From contig NZ_RHQN01000010.1 in the NCBI RefSeq assembly GCF_003935425.1, positions 124,001 to 188,000 of the forward strand: a DNA stretch of 64,000 nucleotides, given 5' to 3'. Source of the stretch: Pseudomonas sp. v388 (GTDB lineage Bacteria > Pseudomonadota > Gammaproteobacteria > Pseudomonadales > Pseudomonadaceae). A model generated the notes under the pieces. That model was not told where the DNA came from. It searched no databases and was given only the letters and a program-made list of their open reading frames with translations. Below, one piece after another: positions 1 to 9,889 of this stretch. A program made the position numbers and the translations under genes. Positions within the stretch are counted from its first letter, which is position 1; each line of letters begins with the position of its first letter.

Positions 1-1338
1 AGGCTGCTTGTTGTTGAACTTCCAGTCGTTGATCAGGAACTGCATGGCCGCCGCGTCGTCCCGTGCGCCCAGGCCCATGCCTTTGTACAGTTCATGGGCC
101 TTGTGCACCTGGTCCATGTCCAGCTCGACGCCCAGGCCGGGTGTTTTCGGCACCTCCACATGGCCGCCCACGATCTGCAGCGGTTGCCTGGTCAGGCGCT
201 GGCCGTCCTGCCAGATCCAGTGGGTGTCGATGGCGGTGATATCGCCCGGCGCGGCGGCGGCCACGTGGGTGAACATCGCCAGGGAAATGTCGAAGTGATT
301 GTTGGAATGCGAACCCCAGGTCAGGCCCCATTCGTTGCACATTTGCGCGACCCGCACCGAGCCTTGCATGGTCCAGAAGTGCGGGTCTGCCAGCGGGATG
401 TCCACCGATTGCAGCTGGATGGCGTGACCCATTTCGCGCCAGTCGGTGGCGATCATGTTGGTGGCGGTGCGCAGGCCGGTGGCGCGACGGAATTCAGCCA
501 TGACTTCCCGCCCGGAGAAACCGTTTTCCGCACCGCAAGGGTCTTCGGCATAAGCCAGCACGTGATGCTGATCGCGGCACAGGCGGATGGCTTCTTTCAG
601 CGACCAGGCGCCGTTGGGGTCCAGGGTGATGCGCGCTTGCGGGAAACGCTCGGCCAGGGCAGTGACCGCTTCGATTTCTTCGTCGCCGCGCAGCACGCCG
701 CCCTTGAGTTTGAAGTCCTGGAAACCATAACGCTGCTGCGCCGCTTCGGCCAGGCGCACCACCGCTTCGGGGGTCAGCGCTTCTTCGTGGCGAACCCGGA
801 ACCAGTCATTGTCGGCGTCCGCTTCACTGCGATAAGCCAGGTTGGTCTTGCCCTGGTCGCCGACGTAGAACAGGTAGCCGAGCATTTCTACGCTGTCGCG
901 CTGCTGGCCTTCGCCGAGCAGGGCGGCGACCGGCACTTGCAGGTGCTGGCCCAGCAGGTCGAGCAGGGAGGCTTCCAGCGCGGTGACCGCGTGGATGGTG
1001 ATACGCAAGTCGAACGTTTGCAGGCCGCGCCCGCCGGAATCGCGCTCGGCGAAGGCCTTGCGCACGTCGTTGAGAATTTTCTGATAGTTGCCGATGCTGC
1101 TGCCGACCACCAGCGAACGGGCATCTTCCAGGGTCTGGCGAATCCGGTCGCCGCCCGGTACTTCGCCCACGCCGGTGTTGCCGGCGTTGTCCTTGAGAAT
1201 CACGATATTGCGCGTGAAATACGGGCCGTGCGCGCCGCTGAGGTTGAGCAGCATGTCGTCATGGCCGGCCACCGGAATAACCTGCATCTGGGTGATGACC
1301 GGGGTCTGACTGGCGATCTGCGGATTCTGAGCGTTCAT
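1..1338 (-). CDS. gudD: Glucarate dehydratase, C-terminus cut by window edge
   Basis: Enolase-superfamily enzyme that dehydrates D-glucarate (and usually L-idarate) to 5-dehydro-4-deoxyglucarate in the cytoplasm. The protein starts [18 protein letters not shown]. It shows the KLKGG lysine motif, the metal-ligand segments LDPNG, AYAEDP and TATNM, and the base region PLADPHFW followed by GSHSNNH, so the catalytic set looks complete. All 446 codons in the window are open, and the family is about 446-451 residues, so only about the last four residues and the stop lie outside. It is downstream of and co-oriented with the MFS permease (49-bp gap), as in gud loci. The divergent GntR/FCD regulator is the probable controller. 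Confidence 0.93.
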   Translation of the reverse strand, partial: MNAQNPQIASQTPVITQMQVIPVAGHDDMLLNLSGAHGPYFTRNIVILKDNAGNTGVGEVPGGDRIRQTLEDARSLVVGSSIGNYQKILNDVRKAFAERDSGGRGLQTFDLRITIHAVTALEASLLDLLGQHLQVPVAALLGEGQQRDSVEMLGYLFYVGDQGKTNLAYRSEADADNDWFRVRHEEALTPEAVVRLAEAAQQRYGFQDFKLKGGVLRGDEEIEAVTALAERFPQARITLDPNGAWSLKEAIRLCRDQHHVLAYAEDPCGAENGFSGREVMAEFRRATGLRTATNMIATDWREMGHAIQLQSVDIPLADPHFWTMQGSVRVAQMCNEWGLTWGSHSNNHFDISLAMFTHVAAAAPGDITAIDTHWIWQDGQRLTRQPLQIVGGHVEVPKTPGLGVELDMDQVHKAHELYKGMGLGARDDAAAMQFLINDWKFNNKQP

Positions 1339-1387
1339 GGGCGAGTCCTTTAGCTGTTTTTGTAGGGTTCGACGGTCGATGACGTCA

Positions 1388-2734
1388 TCAGTGGGAAGTC
1401 GAGGTCTGCACGGCGGCCACCGGTGTCGCGCCGGGCTTGGGCCGGTTGCGGGCGGCGAACACGATGACGGCGGCCAGGATCGAGGTCGCTGTCAGGCCAT
1501 ACAGCCCGCCCTGGATGGAACCGGTGTGTTCTTCCAGCAGGCCGAAGGTGGTCGGGGCGACGAAACCGCCCAGGTTGCCCACCGAGTTGATCAGGGCGAT
1601 GACCGCGGCGGCGATGCGTGCGTCCAGATAGGCCTGGGGAATCGGCCAGAACAGTGACGAGGCCGACTTGAAGCCCAGTGCCGCGAAGCAAATGGCGATG
1701 AAGGCGAAGATCGGGCCGCCGGTGGTGGACATGAACATCCCGGCTGCGGCAATCAGCAGTGCAGCCGCCACCCATGCCTGCTGGCGCTTCCATTTGGCCG
1801 ACAGCGAAGCGAAGGCGTACATGCCGATGATCGACAGCAACCAGGGAATGGAGTTGAACATTCCCACTTCGAAGTCACTCAGGCTGCCCATTTTCTTGAT
1901 GATGCTCGGCAGCCAGAAAGTGGCGGCGTAGATGGTCAGCTGGATCAGGAAGTAGATCAGGCAGAACAGCAGGATCTGACCGTCCTTGAGCAATTTACCG
2001 ATGGAGGCCTTGACCGGTGTGGCGGCTTCGCGAGCGGCCTGTTCGGCGTCGATGGCATTGACCAGCGCGTCCTGTTCCTCGCGGGTCAGCCACTTGGCGT
2101 CGTGGGGCTTGGAATCGAGCCAGAACCAGACGAAGAAGCACAGCCCGACCGAGAACATGCCTTCGATGAAGTACATCCACTGCCAGCCTTTCATGCCGAA
2201 CCCGGTGATCTGCAACAGCAGGCCGGACAGCGGACCGGAGATCAGCGACGCAATGGCCGAGCCACTGAGGAAAATCGCAATCGCCTTGCCGCGCTCGACA
2301 CCCGGCAACCAGCGGGTGAAGTAGTAGATCACCCCAGGGAAAAACCCGGCTTCGGCCACACCCAGCAGAAAACGCAGGATATAGAAGTGGGTTTCGTTCT
2401 GGATGAACGCCATGCAGGACGCCACCAGACCCCAGGTCAGCATGATGCGGGTCAGCCAGATACGCGCACCGACCTTTTGCAGCAGGATGTTGGAAGGGAC
2501 TTCGAACAGGGCATACCCGATGAAGAACAGCCCGGCGCCGAAACCATAGGCGGCCGCACCGATGCCCAGATCGGTTTCCATGTGCGAGCGCACAAAACCG
2601 ATATTGACCCGATCGATGTAGTTCACGATGAACATGATGACGAAAAGCGGCAGGACGTGACGTTTGACTTTGGAGACGGCCGATGCCAATACCGTATCCG
2701 CGCCGCCAGCCATCCCGGAGGTGGATGTGCTCAC
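1388..2734 (-). CDS. gudP: MFS glucarate/galactarate permease
   Basis: Major facilitator of the anion:cation symporter group, predicted to import glucarate or galactarate with protons. It has about 12 hydrophobic segments. The N-terminus carries the family signature [20 protein letters not shown] and later the conserved [11 protein letters not shown] stretch. An in-frame GTG exists at 2749, but I prefer the GTG at 2734, because GGGAG lies about 8 nt before it and would otherwise be inside the gene. That gives 448 residues. It heads the permease-gudD pair. A close paralogue lies at 54932-56281, so substrate choice between the two is open. Confidence 0.88.
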   Translation of the reverse strand: MSTSTSGMAGGADTVLASAVSKVKRHVLPLFVIMFIVNYIDRVNIGFVRSHMETDLGIGAAAYGFGAGLFFIGYALFEVPSNILLQKVGARIWLTRIMLTWGLVASCMAFIQNETHFYILRFLLGVAEAGFFPGVIYYFTRWLPGVERGKAIAIFLSGSAIASLISGPLSGLLLQITGFGMKGWQWMYFIEGMFSVGLCFFVWFWLDSKPHDAKWLTREEQDALVNAIDAEQAAREAATPVKASIGKLLKDGQILLFCLIYFLIQLTIYAATFWLPSIIKKMGSLSDFEVGMFNSIPWLLSIIGMYAFASLSAKWKRQQAWVAAALLIAAAGMFMSTTGGPIFAFIAICFAALGFKSASSLFWPIPQAYLDARIAAAVIALINSVGNLGGFVAPTTFGLLEEHTGSIQGGLYGLTATSILAAVIVFAARNRPKPGATPVAAVQTSTSH

Positions 2735-3039
2735 TGTTGTATCTCCCACTCGTTGTTTTTATGCGGGTTGTGCAAGACGGCCGATGACGATCATGGCGTT
2801 TGCTTGTTGGTCATCATACAAGTTGATGCGTCCCACGCAACCCCTGAAATCGGGTTTTATGCGCAAATATGGGCTTTATGGCGATCAGTGGCGTGGATGA
2901 CATCGCGGAGTTATGCACGGTTGTCTGACAAGCTAGACAAGTTACAACGGCGCTGCTTCACGCTCCGGTGCTATGATTCCGGCATTCCGGCCTGCTGCGG
3001 GCGGGAACAACAGACAACTCAGCGTTGCGGATTTCCTTC
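2735..3039. promoter_or_regulatory. gudP / GntR divergent intergenic region with operator candidate
   Basis: This is a non-coding divergent promoter region. At 2921-2931 it holds TTGTCTGACAA, an inverted repeat of TTGTC and GACAA with one central base. A further GACAA at 2936-2940 allows a second, wider pairing. Half-sites like this suit a GntR/FCD dimer. The same 12-mer TTGTCTGACAAG recurs in front of the chemoreceptor at 8110-8121. I see no gene here. Confidence 0.6.
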
Positions 3040-3753
3040 ATGCAAGAACCCGAAAATGGCGCCCCCAAGCGACGTCAGCACAGCCTGGCCACCGATCTGG
3101 TCACTGAGCTGAGCCGGCGCATTCTGCTGGGCAAGATCGCGCCGGGACAAAAACTGCCTTCGGAAAACGAGATCGTTCGCGAGCACGGGGTCAGTCGCAC
3201 CGTGGTGCGTGAAGCGATTTCCAAGTTGCAAGCCTCGGGGCTTGTGGTCACCCATCACGGCATCGGGACCTTTGTGCTGGAGCGCAGTGACCAGACCGGA
3301 TTGCACCTGAAGGTGGAAACCGTTTCCAGGGTGCGCGACATCCTGGAATTGCGCCTGGGCCTGGAAACCCAGGCCGTGGCGCTGGCGGCGGTGCGGCGCA
3401 CCGATGAACAACTGGCGGCCATGCGCCAGGCGCTGGACGACTACCAGAACCTGCTGGCCAGTGAAGACAGCTGCGTCGAAGCCGACAAGCGCTTCCACAT
3501 GCTGATCGCCGAGGCCACCGGCAACCCGTATTTCATCGAAATCATGCAGCACCTGGGCAGCGCGATCATTCCCCGCACCCGCATTGCGTCCAGCGAGCGG
3601 GCCGGTAGCAATCTGGCTCACCAGGGCTATCTGGCCAACCTCGAACATGAAGCGCTGCTGGCCGCGATCCGCCGCAAGGACCCCGACGCCGCGCGGGCCG
3701 CCATGTGGACCCACCTGAGCAACAGCCGCGAGCGTCTGGTGCCGTTGGAGTGA
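3040..3753 (+). CDS. GntR-family regulator, FadR/FCD subgroup
   Basis: Predicted transcriptional regulator of the divergent permease-gudD operon. Residues about 15-80 form a winged helix-turn-helix (PSENEIVREHGVSRTVVREA). The C-terminal part is an FCD ligand-binding domain with the usual Asp/His metal-ligand pattern: D and H in EADKRFHMLI, and H residues in the last helices. I chose the ATG at 3040, giving 237 residues; a TTG 15 nt upstream is possible. The FCD fold commonly binds sugar acids or other carboxylates, so glucarate or its dehydration product is a reasonable effector, but this is inference from position. Confidence 0.88.
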   Translation: MQEPENGAPKRRQHSLATDLVTELSRRILLGKIAPGQKLPSENEIVREHGVSRTVVREAISKLQASGLVVTHHGIGTFVLERSDQTGLHLKVETVSRVRDILELRLGLETQAVALAAVRRTDEQLAAMRQALDDYQNLLASEDSCVEADKRFHMLIAEATGNPYFIEIMQHLGSAIIPRTRIASSERAGSNLAHQGYLANLEHEALLAAIRRKDPDAARAAMWTHLSNSRERLVPLE

Positions 3754-3762
3754 ACCTGGCGC

Positions 3763-4926
3763 TTAACGTTGCTCCTCTTGCGCGGCTTTCAGCACCTGCA
3801 ACATCACCTGCGCTTGCCATTCGAAATACGGGTTGAAGGTCAGCCGCGCGTGGACCTTGCCCGGCTCGCGGTAACCCCAATCGGAAAACCACACCGGTGC
3901 GCCGGCCATGCATTGCTGCATATCCGGCGCGGTCTGACCGTTCCAGCAGATCCGCTGCGTGCCGTTGACGCCATACAGCGGGTTGTCCGGCGAGAACATC
4001 AAGCCCATGTGCGAGAACTGGCTGATGCGGTACTCGGGCAGATAATCCTTGCGCACTTCGACGCGCGGTGTCTGCGCGGCCGCAGCCGGGCTGTCGCCGT
4101 ACCAGATCAGGCGGCTGGCGGGGTGGCCGAAACGCTGGTTGAAATTGTCCAGCACATAAGCAGTGTCTAGCACCGAATCATGCTGGGTGATGGCGATGAA
4201 AACCGGTCGGTCGAAACTGCACTGGTGCAGCCGCTTCTGAGCCAGGGCGCTGCTGCGGTAGAACTGGGCGAAACCGTTGGTCGGCACGTTCAGGTAGCGC
4301 ACCGGTGTCTGCATGGGCCGGATGCCGTCATCGGGCGCTGCCAGCCAAGGCCGCGCCCAGCCGATCCACGGGGTCAGCCAGGCATAGGCGCTGTCGGAGC
4401 GGAACGCCGGAGAGAACAGAATCAGCCCGGCTATTTCGTCATGCTCGTAGGCGTAGTCGAGCACCAGGTTCGCGCCGGTCGAGAAGCCGCCGAGCAACAC
4501 CCTGGGCACTTCGCTGCTCAAAAGGCTCGCCTGTTCGCGCACCACTTGCTGCCATTGGCCGAGGGTGACATCGAGCATGTCCCGGGGTTGGGTGCCGTGG
4601 CCGGGCAGCAGCACGGTGCGCACCAGGTAGCCTTGGGCCGCGAGCATCCGGCCGATGTCATGGAATGACCAGGGCGAATCACCCAGGCCGTGGACCAGCA
4701 GAATCCCGGCCTTGGGCGTGCCGACAGGGCGCCATTGCTGCGGCGCGTTCCATTGCAGTTCGGCATCCCGGTCGTCGGTCTGGAAATTGCGCTGGGCACT
4801 GATCAGCGCCAGGGTCTGGCGGCGGTAATCATCGAAGCGTTCCTGCGGCGACTTGACGTCGGCCAGCGATGTGCAGGCTTGCAGGGCGAGTAGCGGCAGC
4901 AGGCATGAAAGTCGATATCGGGTCAC
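3763..4926 (-). CDS. Alpha/beta hydrolase, predicted lipoprotein
   Basis: Serine hydrolase probably anchored in the cell envelope. With the GTG at 4926 the protein opens MTRYRLSCLLPLLALQAC, a short signal ending in a lipobox (LQAC, Cys18). The fold is clear: ILLVHGLGDSPWS near the oxyanion region, nucleophile motif GGFSTG, a probable acid in ITQHDSVLD and a histidine in QFSHMGLMF. An ATG at 5001 would add 25 residues ahead of the signal, which is less likely. A longer open frame continues far upstream but is only the reverse strand of cdaR. The substrate is unknown. It is convergent with the GntR gene and divergent from cdaR. Confidence 0.8.
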   Translation of the reverse strand: MTRYRLSCLLPLLALQACTSLADVKSPQERFDDYRRQTLALISAQRNFQTDDRDAELQWNAPQQWRPVGTPKAGILLVHGLGDSPWSFHDIGRMLAAQGYLVRTVLLPGHGTQPRDMLDVTLGQWQQVVREQASLLSSEVPRVLLGGFSTGANLVLDYAYEHDEIAGLILFSPAFRSDSAYAWLTPWIGWARPWLAAPDDGIRPMQTPVRYLNVPTNGFAQFYRSSALAQKRLHQCSFDRPVFIAITQHDSVLDTAYVLDNFNQRFGHPASRLIWYGDSPAAAAQTPRVEVRKDYLPEYRISQFSHMGLMFSPDNPLYGVNGTQRICWNGQTAPDMQQCMAGAPVWFSDWGYREPGKVHARLTFNPYFEWQAQVMLQVLKAAQEEQR

Positions 4927-5109
4927 GGGCACCTGAGGGGCTAGGGTGGTTTCACTGCGGGTGGTGAACAGCCTACAAAACCGGCACTGTGCCACGCGCA
5001 TCGCGCTCCCCGCTAGTTTCAGGCACACTTCGGGGCCTGAAAATTCAACAAAAAAAGACGGCTCCCATGACTGTCCATTCCACGTTTTCCTGTTCAGCGG
5101 AAACTGCCC

Positions 5110-6201
5110 ATGTTCGCTCTTGATCGCGCCCTGGCGCAGGACATCGTCGACCGGGCGATGGCGATCCTGCCTTATAACGTCAATGTCATGGATTACCTGG
5201 GCATCATCATCGGCAGCGGCGATGCCCAGCGGCTGTGCACCCGGCACGAAGGCGCGCAACTGGTGCTGGCCGACGGTGGCGTGGTGGAAATCGATTCCGA
5301 AGCGGCAGGCCGCCTGGGCGGCGTCAAGCCGGGCGTGAACCTGCCGCTGATGCTCGACCACAAGCTGGTGGGCGTGCTGGGCATTACCGGCGAGCCTGAG
5401 GAAGTGAGGGTCTACGGCGAGCTGGTGAAAATGACCGCCGAAATGCTCATGGAGCACCGCCGTCAGCAGGCCGACCGGCAGTGGCGCCAGCAACGCAGTG
5501 AAGACCTGCTGGCGCGGCTGTTGTGGCAGGACTGCCCCGACAGCCTGCTCGACGAAGCCCGGCAGTTGGGCCTGCAGCCGCATTTGCCGCGTCAGGCGGT
5601 GTTGATCCAGTTGGCCGACCAGAGCACATCTGCCGTTCAGCTCAGCGGCTGGCTGAGTGCCCGGTACCCCGACAGCTGGTGCGTGTTGCGCGAACCGGCG
5701 ATGCTTTACTGGTGCAGAACGGCAGGCAAGGATCGAGACGACGAGCACCTGCTCAAGCAATTCGACGACCACGGCTGGCCGGTGCTGCGCGTGGCGACGG
5801 TGGAGCCGTCCGCCGATCTGGCCGGCTTGCGCGCCGCCTGTGTCGCCGCCCGCGACCTTCTTGAGTATGCCGGTCACGCCCGGCCGGAACGCCGCCTGCT
5901 GCGCCTGGCCGAGCACCGCCTGGCATTGCTGTTCTGGCGCCATCGGGACGACTGGCTGGCGACCGAGGTGGCCGAACCGGTTGGCCGTTTGCACAAGCAC
6001 CCGCAACTGCGCGAAACCCTGGCCAGCTGGCTGGAGCACAACGGCGAAAGCCAGGCCTGTGCCGAAGCGCTGGGTATTCACCGCAACAGCCTGCGCTATC
6101 GTTTGGACAAGATCGGCGAAATCACCGGCTGCAGTCCCTATCGCACCGCTGACGTGCTGCGTTTGTACCTGGGCGTGCAGCTGGCGGTCGGGGCGGGCTG
6201 A
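5110..6201 (+). CDS. cdaR: Sugar-diacid regulator CdaR/SdaR
   Basis: Transcriptional activator of diacid catabolism. The N-terminal part (about residues 3-140) matches the sugar-diacid recognition domain (AQDIVDRAMAILPYNVNVMD, then PLMLDHKLVGVLGITGEP). The C-terminus carries the PucR-type helix-turn-helix (ETLASWLEHNGE, then ALGIHRNSLRYRLDKI). At 363 residues it is slightly shorter than E. coli CdaR. In E. coli this protein controls glucarate, galactarate and glycerate genes and responds to those acids. Here it lies directly upstream of glycerate kinase and 4 kb from gudPD, so the regulon assignment is well supported by context. Confidence 0.92.
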   Translation: MFALDRALAQDIVDRAMAILPYNVNVMDYLGIIIGSGDAQRLCTRHEGAQLVLADGGVVEIDSEAAGRLGGVKPGVNLPLMLDHKLVGVLGITGEPEEVRVYGELVKMTAEMLMEHRRQQADRQWRQQRSEDLLARLLWQDCPDSLLDEARQLGLQPHLPRQAVLIQLADQSTSAVQLSGWLSARYPDSWCVLREPAMLYWCRTAGKDRDDEHLLKQFDDHGWPVLRVATVEPSADLAGLRAACVAARDLLEYAGHARPERRLLRLAEHRLALLFWRHRDDWLATEVAEPVGRLHKHPQLRETLASWLEHNGESQACAEALGIHRNSLRYRLDKIGEITGCSPYRTADVLRLYLGVQLAVGAG

Positions 6202-6313
6202 GCGCGGTTTTGTTCAAATGACCGATAAGTACGCGGCTGCATTGTGCGAAGGTCAGGCGGAAAATCGGCGCCGGGGTGAGACCATCCCCTGACATCGGAA
6301 ATGGAGAACAACA

Positions 6314-7462
6314 ATGAAAGTGGTCATCGCCCCCGATTCCTTCAAGGACAGCCTCAGCGCCCAGGCGGTTGCCGACGCCATCGCCGCAGGCCTGCTCACC
6401 GTCTGGCCCGACGCCCAACTGATCAAATGCCCCATGGCCGATGGCGGCGAAGGCACCATCGAAGCCGTGCTGGACGCCTGCGACGGCCAGTGGAAGAGCG
6501 CCAGGGTCCGCGGCCCGCGGGGTCTTGAGATCGACGCCCAGTGGGGCTGGCTCGAACATACCCGCACCGCCCTCATCGAAATGGCCACCGCCAGCGGGTT
6601 GCAACTATTGCCGTTCGACCAGCGTGACGCCTGCGTGACCAGCACTTACGGCACCGGTCAGTTGATCGGCGCGGCGCTGGATGCCGGCGCCCGGCGCATC
6701 ATCCTCGCCATCGGCGGCAGCGCCACCAACGACGGCGGCAGCGGCATGCTGGCAGCGTTGGGTGTGCGCTTTCTGGGCGCCGATGAGCAACCCTTGCCTG
6801 CCGGCGGTCTGGCCCTGGCGCAACTGGCGCGTATCGATATGTCCGGGCTCGACCCGCGGCTGGCGGACGTGCGCGTGGAAATCGCCGCCGATGTCGACAA
6901 TCCGCTGTGCGGGGTCAACGGCGCGTCACATATTTTCGGCCCGCAGAAAGGCGCATCCCCCGAACAGGTGCTGGCGCTGGACGCGGCGTTGGGCCATTTC
7001 GCCGACCACTCGGCTCAGGTGCTGGGCCAAGACCTGCGTGACCATCCCGGCAGCGGCGCGGCCGGCGGCATGGGCTTTGCGGCCAAGGCCTATCTGCACG
7101 CCTCGTTCCGCGCCGGGGTTGAAGTGGTCGCTGAACTCACCGGCCTGGAGCAGGCGCTGGACGGCGCCGATCTGGTGATCACCGGGGAAGGGCGCTTCGA
7201 CGCCCAGACCTTGCGCGGCAAGACGCCGTTTGGAGTGGCGCGTTTCGCCCAGCGCCAGTCGGTGCCGGTCATCGTCCTGGCCGGCACACTCGGCCAGGGG
7301 TACGAGCGTCTTTACGAACACGGCATCAGCGCTGCATTTTCGATCGTCAGCGGCCCGACCACGCTGGAGCAGGCCTGCAACAACGCCGCCGAGCTGCTGC
7401 ACGACCGAGCGCGGGATCTGGCGCGCGTCTGGCAGCACGTTAGCCGACTCCATTCCAGATAG
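6314..7462 (+). CDS. garK: Glycerate kinase
   Basis: Glycerate kinase of the GarK/GlxK family, 382 residues, the normal length. It phosphorylates D-glycerate, feeding the end of the diacid or glyoxylate pathway into glycolysis. Visible family motifs are the N-terminal VVIAPDSFKDSLSA, the CPMADGGEGT stretch, the AIGGSATNDGG loop and TGEGRFDAQTLRGKTP. GGAGAACAACA precedes the ATG. It is 112 bp downstream of cdaR on the same strand, probably in its regulon. The stop codon abuts a REP-like palindrome. Confidence 0.93.
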   Translation: MKVVIAPDSFKDSLSAQAVADAIAAGLLTVWPDAQLIKCPMADGGEGTIEAVLDACDGQWKSARVRGPRGLEIDAQWGWLEHTRTALIEMATASGLQLLPFDQRDACVTSTYGTGQLIGAALDAGARRIILAIGGSATNDGGSGMLAALGVRFLGADEQPLPAGGLALAQLARIDMSGLDPRLADVRVEIAADVDNPLCGVNGASHIFGPQKGASPEQVLALDAALGHFADHSAQVLGQDLRDHPGSGAAGGMGFAAKAYLHASFRAGVEVVAELTGLEQALDGADLVITGEGRFDAQTLRGKTPFGVARFAQRQSVPVIVLAGTLGQGYERLYEHGISAAFSIVSGPTTLEQACNNAAELLHDRARDLARVWQHVSRLHSR

Positions 7463-7487
7463 GAGCGAGCTTGCTCGCAAAGCTGTC
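7460..7487. repeat. REP-like palindrome between convergent genes
   Basis: TAGGAGCGAGCTTGCTCGCAA matches the Pseudomonas REP core. GCGAGC (7465-7470) pairs with GCTCGC (7473-7478) around a TT loop. It overlaps the garK stop codon and could help end transcription from both converging genes. Confidence 0.65.
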
Positions 7488-7492
7488 TTTAC

Positions 7493-7975
7493 TCAGCGCA
7501 CCAGCCCTAAACGTTCATGCCAGTGGGCAATCGATTCTTCGGGGTAACCTTCGAACTGCAAGTCGTTGTCGCCGACCTGCAATTGGACCCAGGACGCCTT
7601 GGAGTCCAGCAACATGTGGGTCACTTCCGGCGGCGTCGGCAACGGCGTATCGATGGCCGACGCGAAGGGATGGACCAGCTCCGGCCATTGCGGACTGAAC
7701 AGCCACAGCCCACTGCCGCAGGCCTTGCAGAAATGCCGCTCGGCGCTGCTGATTTCTACGTGATGGTCCTGGCGTATTTTGGCGTGGTAGATGGTGACGT
7801 TTTCCCGCCCCTTGATCTTGAGGGTGGCGGCATCGCCGGCCAGGTTGATCGCATAACCGCCGCCGCCCTGGGTCTTGCGGCAGATCGAGCAGTAGCAGCG
7901 TTGATAAGGGTAGGGGTGGGCGCTGGTGACACTGAACTCCACCGCGCCGCAATGGCAGGACCCTTCCAGGTGCAT
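7493..7975 (-). CDS. GFA-family (CENP-V-like) zinc protein
   Basis: A 160-residue protein of the glutathione-dependent formaldehyde-activating family. The zinc ligands are visible as GSCHCGAVEFSV, CYCSICRKTQGGG and HFCKACGSGLW. GAGGAG lies 7 nt before the ATG at 7975. Most family members have no proven activity and bind one or two zinc ions; a link to formaldehyde or glutathione adducts is an extrapolation. It is convergent with garK, and no partner gene is evident. Confidence 0.88.
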   Translation of the reverse strand: MHLEGSCHCGAVEFSVTSAHPYPYQRCYCSICRKTQGGGGYAINLAGDAATLKIKGRENVTIYHAKIRQDHHVEISSAERHFCKACGSGLWLFSPQWPELVHPFASAIDTPLPTPPEVTHMLLDSKASWVQLQVGDNDLQFEGYPEESIAHWHERLGLVR

Positions 7976-8109
7976 GGCACATTCTCCTCGAAACTGAAGT
8001 CGGTAAGAGTCTAGACAGGCCGGCGCGTGAATCGACCGCGTCGTTCGTCGGACAATAATTGTTACATCCCCCCTCAAGATGCCTTGTGGCCCGTCGATAC
8101 GCTTTGAAG

Positions 8110-8121
8110 TTGTCTGACAAG
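8110..8121. promoter_or_regulatory. GntR-type operator candidate before chemoreceptor
   Basis: TTGTCTGACAAG is identical to the 12-mer in the gudP/GntR intergenic region. It lies 44 bp before the start of the chemoreceptor at 8165. Another TTGTC half-site follows at 8125-8129. Its role is inferred only from identity and position. Confidence 0.5.
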
Positions 8122-8164
8122 TTTCTTGTCGGCGCTGCCTTCCAAATAATAAAGAGCCACGGCC

Positions 8165-9790
8165 ATGAATCTACGCAACCTCACCATCGCTCGCCGCGCG
8201 GGCCTGGGCTTCACCCTGATCTCCTTGCTGGTCGCCGTGCTCGGTTGGTTCGCGCTGGCGCAGATGTCCACGATCCGTCAGAGCGAGGTGGAGGTCGAGA
8301 CCAACTGGCTGCCGAGCATGCGCGCGGTCAACGACATCCGCGAAATCATGCTGCGCATTCGCACCATTTCCCTGCGCATGGCGCTTGATCCCGACCCCAA
8401 GAATATTCCTACCTATCGCGGCCAACTGGACGTGCGGAATCAGGACCTGGCCAAGAAACTGCAGATTCTGAGCAAGTTCGTCGACACCCCCGAAGAAAAA
8501 CTGCTGGATGACCAGTTCCGCGTGACCCTGACGCAGTATCAGAAGGCGCTCGAACAGTCCTTCGTGCTGGCCGGGCAAAACGACAGCGCGGGCCTGAACA
8601 AACTGTTGCTGGTGGACATGAAGCAGATCGTCGATGGCTCGGGCAAGCAGCTCAACGACCTGGCCGATTTCTACGCCGCGCGGGTCGATGACGAAGGCAA
8701 GGCCGCCGAGGCCCAGTACGAAAAATCCCGGCAGATCGTGCTGGCCTTCGTGGTGCTGGCGGCCTTGGCGACTATCGGCCTGGCGCTGTGGCTGACCCGC
8801 AGCATCGTGCGGCCGCTGGAGCGTGCCGTGGCTGCCGCCGAGCATGTGGCCGACGGCGACCTGACCCACGACATCGCCGCCGACGGTAATGACGAAGTGA
8901 CCCGTCTGCTGCGCGCATTGAGCACCATGCAGGACAACCTGCGCGCCGCCATGCGTCACATCGGCAGTTCGGCGAGCCAGCTGGCGTCGGCAGCGACCGA
9001 ACTGAATTCGGTGACCGAAGACAGCTACCGCGGCCTGCACCAGCAGAACGCGGAAATCGATCAGGCGGCCACCGCCATCAACGAGATGACCTCGGCCGTG
9101 GAAGAAGTGGCGCGTAACGCCGTGTCCACCTCCGATGCCTCCAATCATTCCAGTGCCTCGGCCAAGGCCGGACAAGCGCGGGTGATCGAGACCGTCCAGT
9201 CGATCCAGACGCTCACCGAAAACGTCCACGCCACGTCCACGCTGGTGCAGAACCTGGCCGACCAGTCCCAGGACATCGGCAAGGTGCTGGATGTGATCCG
9301 CTCCATCGCCGAACAGACCAACCTGCTGGCGCTCAACGCGGCCATCGAAGCGGCCCGTGCCGGTGAGTCGGGGCGTGGTTTCGCGGTAGTGGCCGATGAA
9401 GTGCGGGCGCTGGCTCATCGCACCCAGCAATCGACCCTGGAGATCGACTCCATGGTCAACGCCATGCGCAGCGGTTCGGCCCAGGCACTGGACTCCATGA
9501 ACACCAGCCGCGACCGCGCCGGTGCCACACTGGAACTGGCCCAGGGCGCGGGCGAGTCGCTGACCGAGATCACGTCCTCGATCAACCAGATTTCCGAACG
9601 CAACCTGGTGATCGCCAGCGCCGCCGAGGAACAGGCGCAAGTGGCGCGGGAAGTGGACCGCAACATCGTCAACATTCGCGACCTGTCCACCCAGTCCACC
9701 GATGGGGCCAACCAGATCAGCGCCTCGAGCAACGAGCTGTCGCGCCTGGCGGCCGATCTCAACCAGGTGGTGGCGCGCTTCAAGGTCTGA
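8165..9790 (+). CDS. Methyl-accepting chemotaxis protein, 4-helix-bundle sensor
   Basis: Inner-membrane chemoreceptor of 541 residues. Transmembrane helix 1 is at about 11-33. A periplasmic helical sensor of the 4HB_MCP type (about 34-188) follows, then transmembrane helix 2 (about 190-211). HAMP lies at about 212-265. The cytoplasmic coiled coil has the conserved hairpin tip [19 protein letters not shown] and [16 protein letters not shown]. It ends FKV, without a CheR-docking pentapeptide. The ligand is unknown. The shared operator-like 12-mer upstream hints at a sugar-diacid signal, which is speculative. Confidence 0.9.
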   Translation: MNLRNLTIARRAGLGFTLISLLVAVLGWFALAQMSTIRQSEVEVETNWLPSMRAVNDIREIMLRIRTISLRMALDPDPKNIPTYRGQLDVRNQDLAKKLQILSKFVDTPEEKLLDDQFRVTLTQYQKALEQSFVLAGQNDSAGLNKLLLVDMKQIVDGSGKQLNDLADFYAARVDDEGKAAEAQYEKSRQIVLAFVVLAALATIGLALWLTRSIVRPLERAVAAAEHVADGDLTHDIAADGNDEVTRLLRALSTMQDNLRAAMRHIGSSASQLASAATELNSVTEDSYRGLHQQNAEIDQAATAINEMTSAVEEVARNAVSTSDASNHSSASAKAGQARVIETVQSIQTLTENVHATSTLVQNLADQSQDIGKVLDVIRSIAEQTNLLALNAAIEAARAGESGRGFAVVADEVRALAHRTQQSTLEIDSMVNAMRSGSAQALDSMNTSRDRAGATLELAQGAGESLTEITSSINQISERNLVIASAAEEQAQVAREVDRNIVNIRDLSTQSTDGANQISASSNELSRLAADLNQVVARFKV

Positions 9791-9889
9791 CCAACGACAC
9801 AGGTCCGCTTGCCGCTGACCGACCGGGACGCGCATTATTGCTCCCGGTCAGTCGGACCACATCCTTATCGAGGGAGGCGGCATTGCGTC

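Noticed and set aside
94-1353. A 419-codon open frame on the plus strand
   Set aside because: It is the antisense shadow of gudD. The minus strand carries all enolase-superfamily motifs; the plus frame has no recognisable protein.
4927-6081. A long minus-strand extension that would make the lipoprotein hydrolase 772 residues
   Set aside because: It runs antisense through cdaR. The lipobox and GTG start at 4926 give a normal hydrolase.
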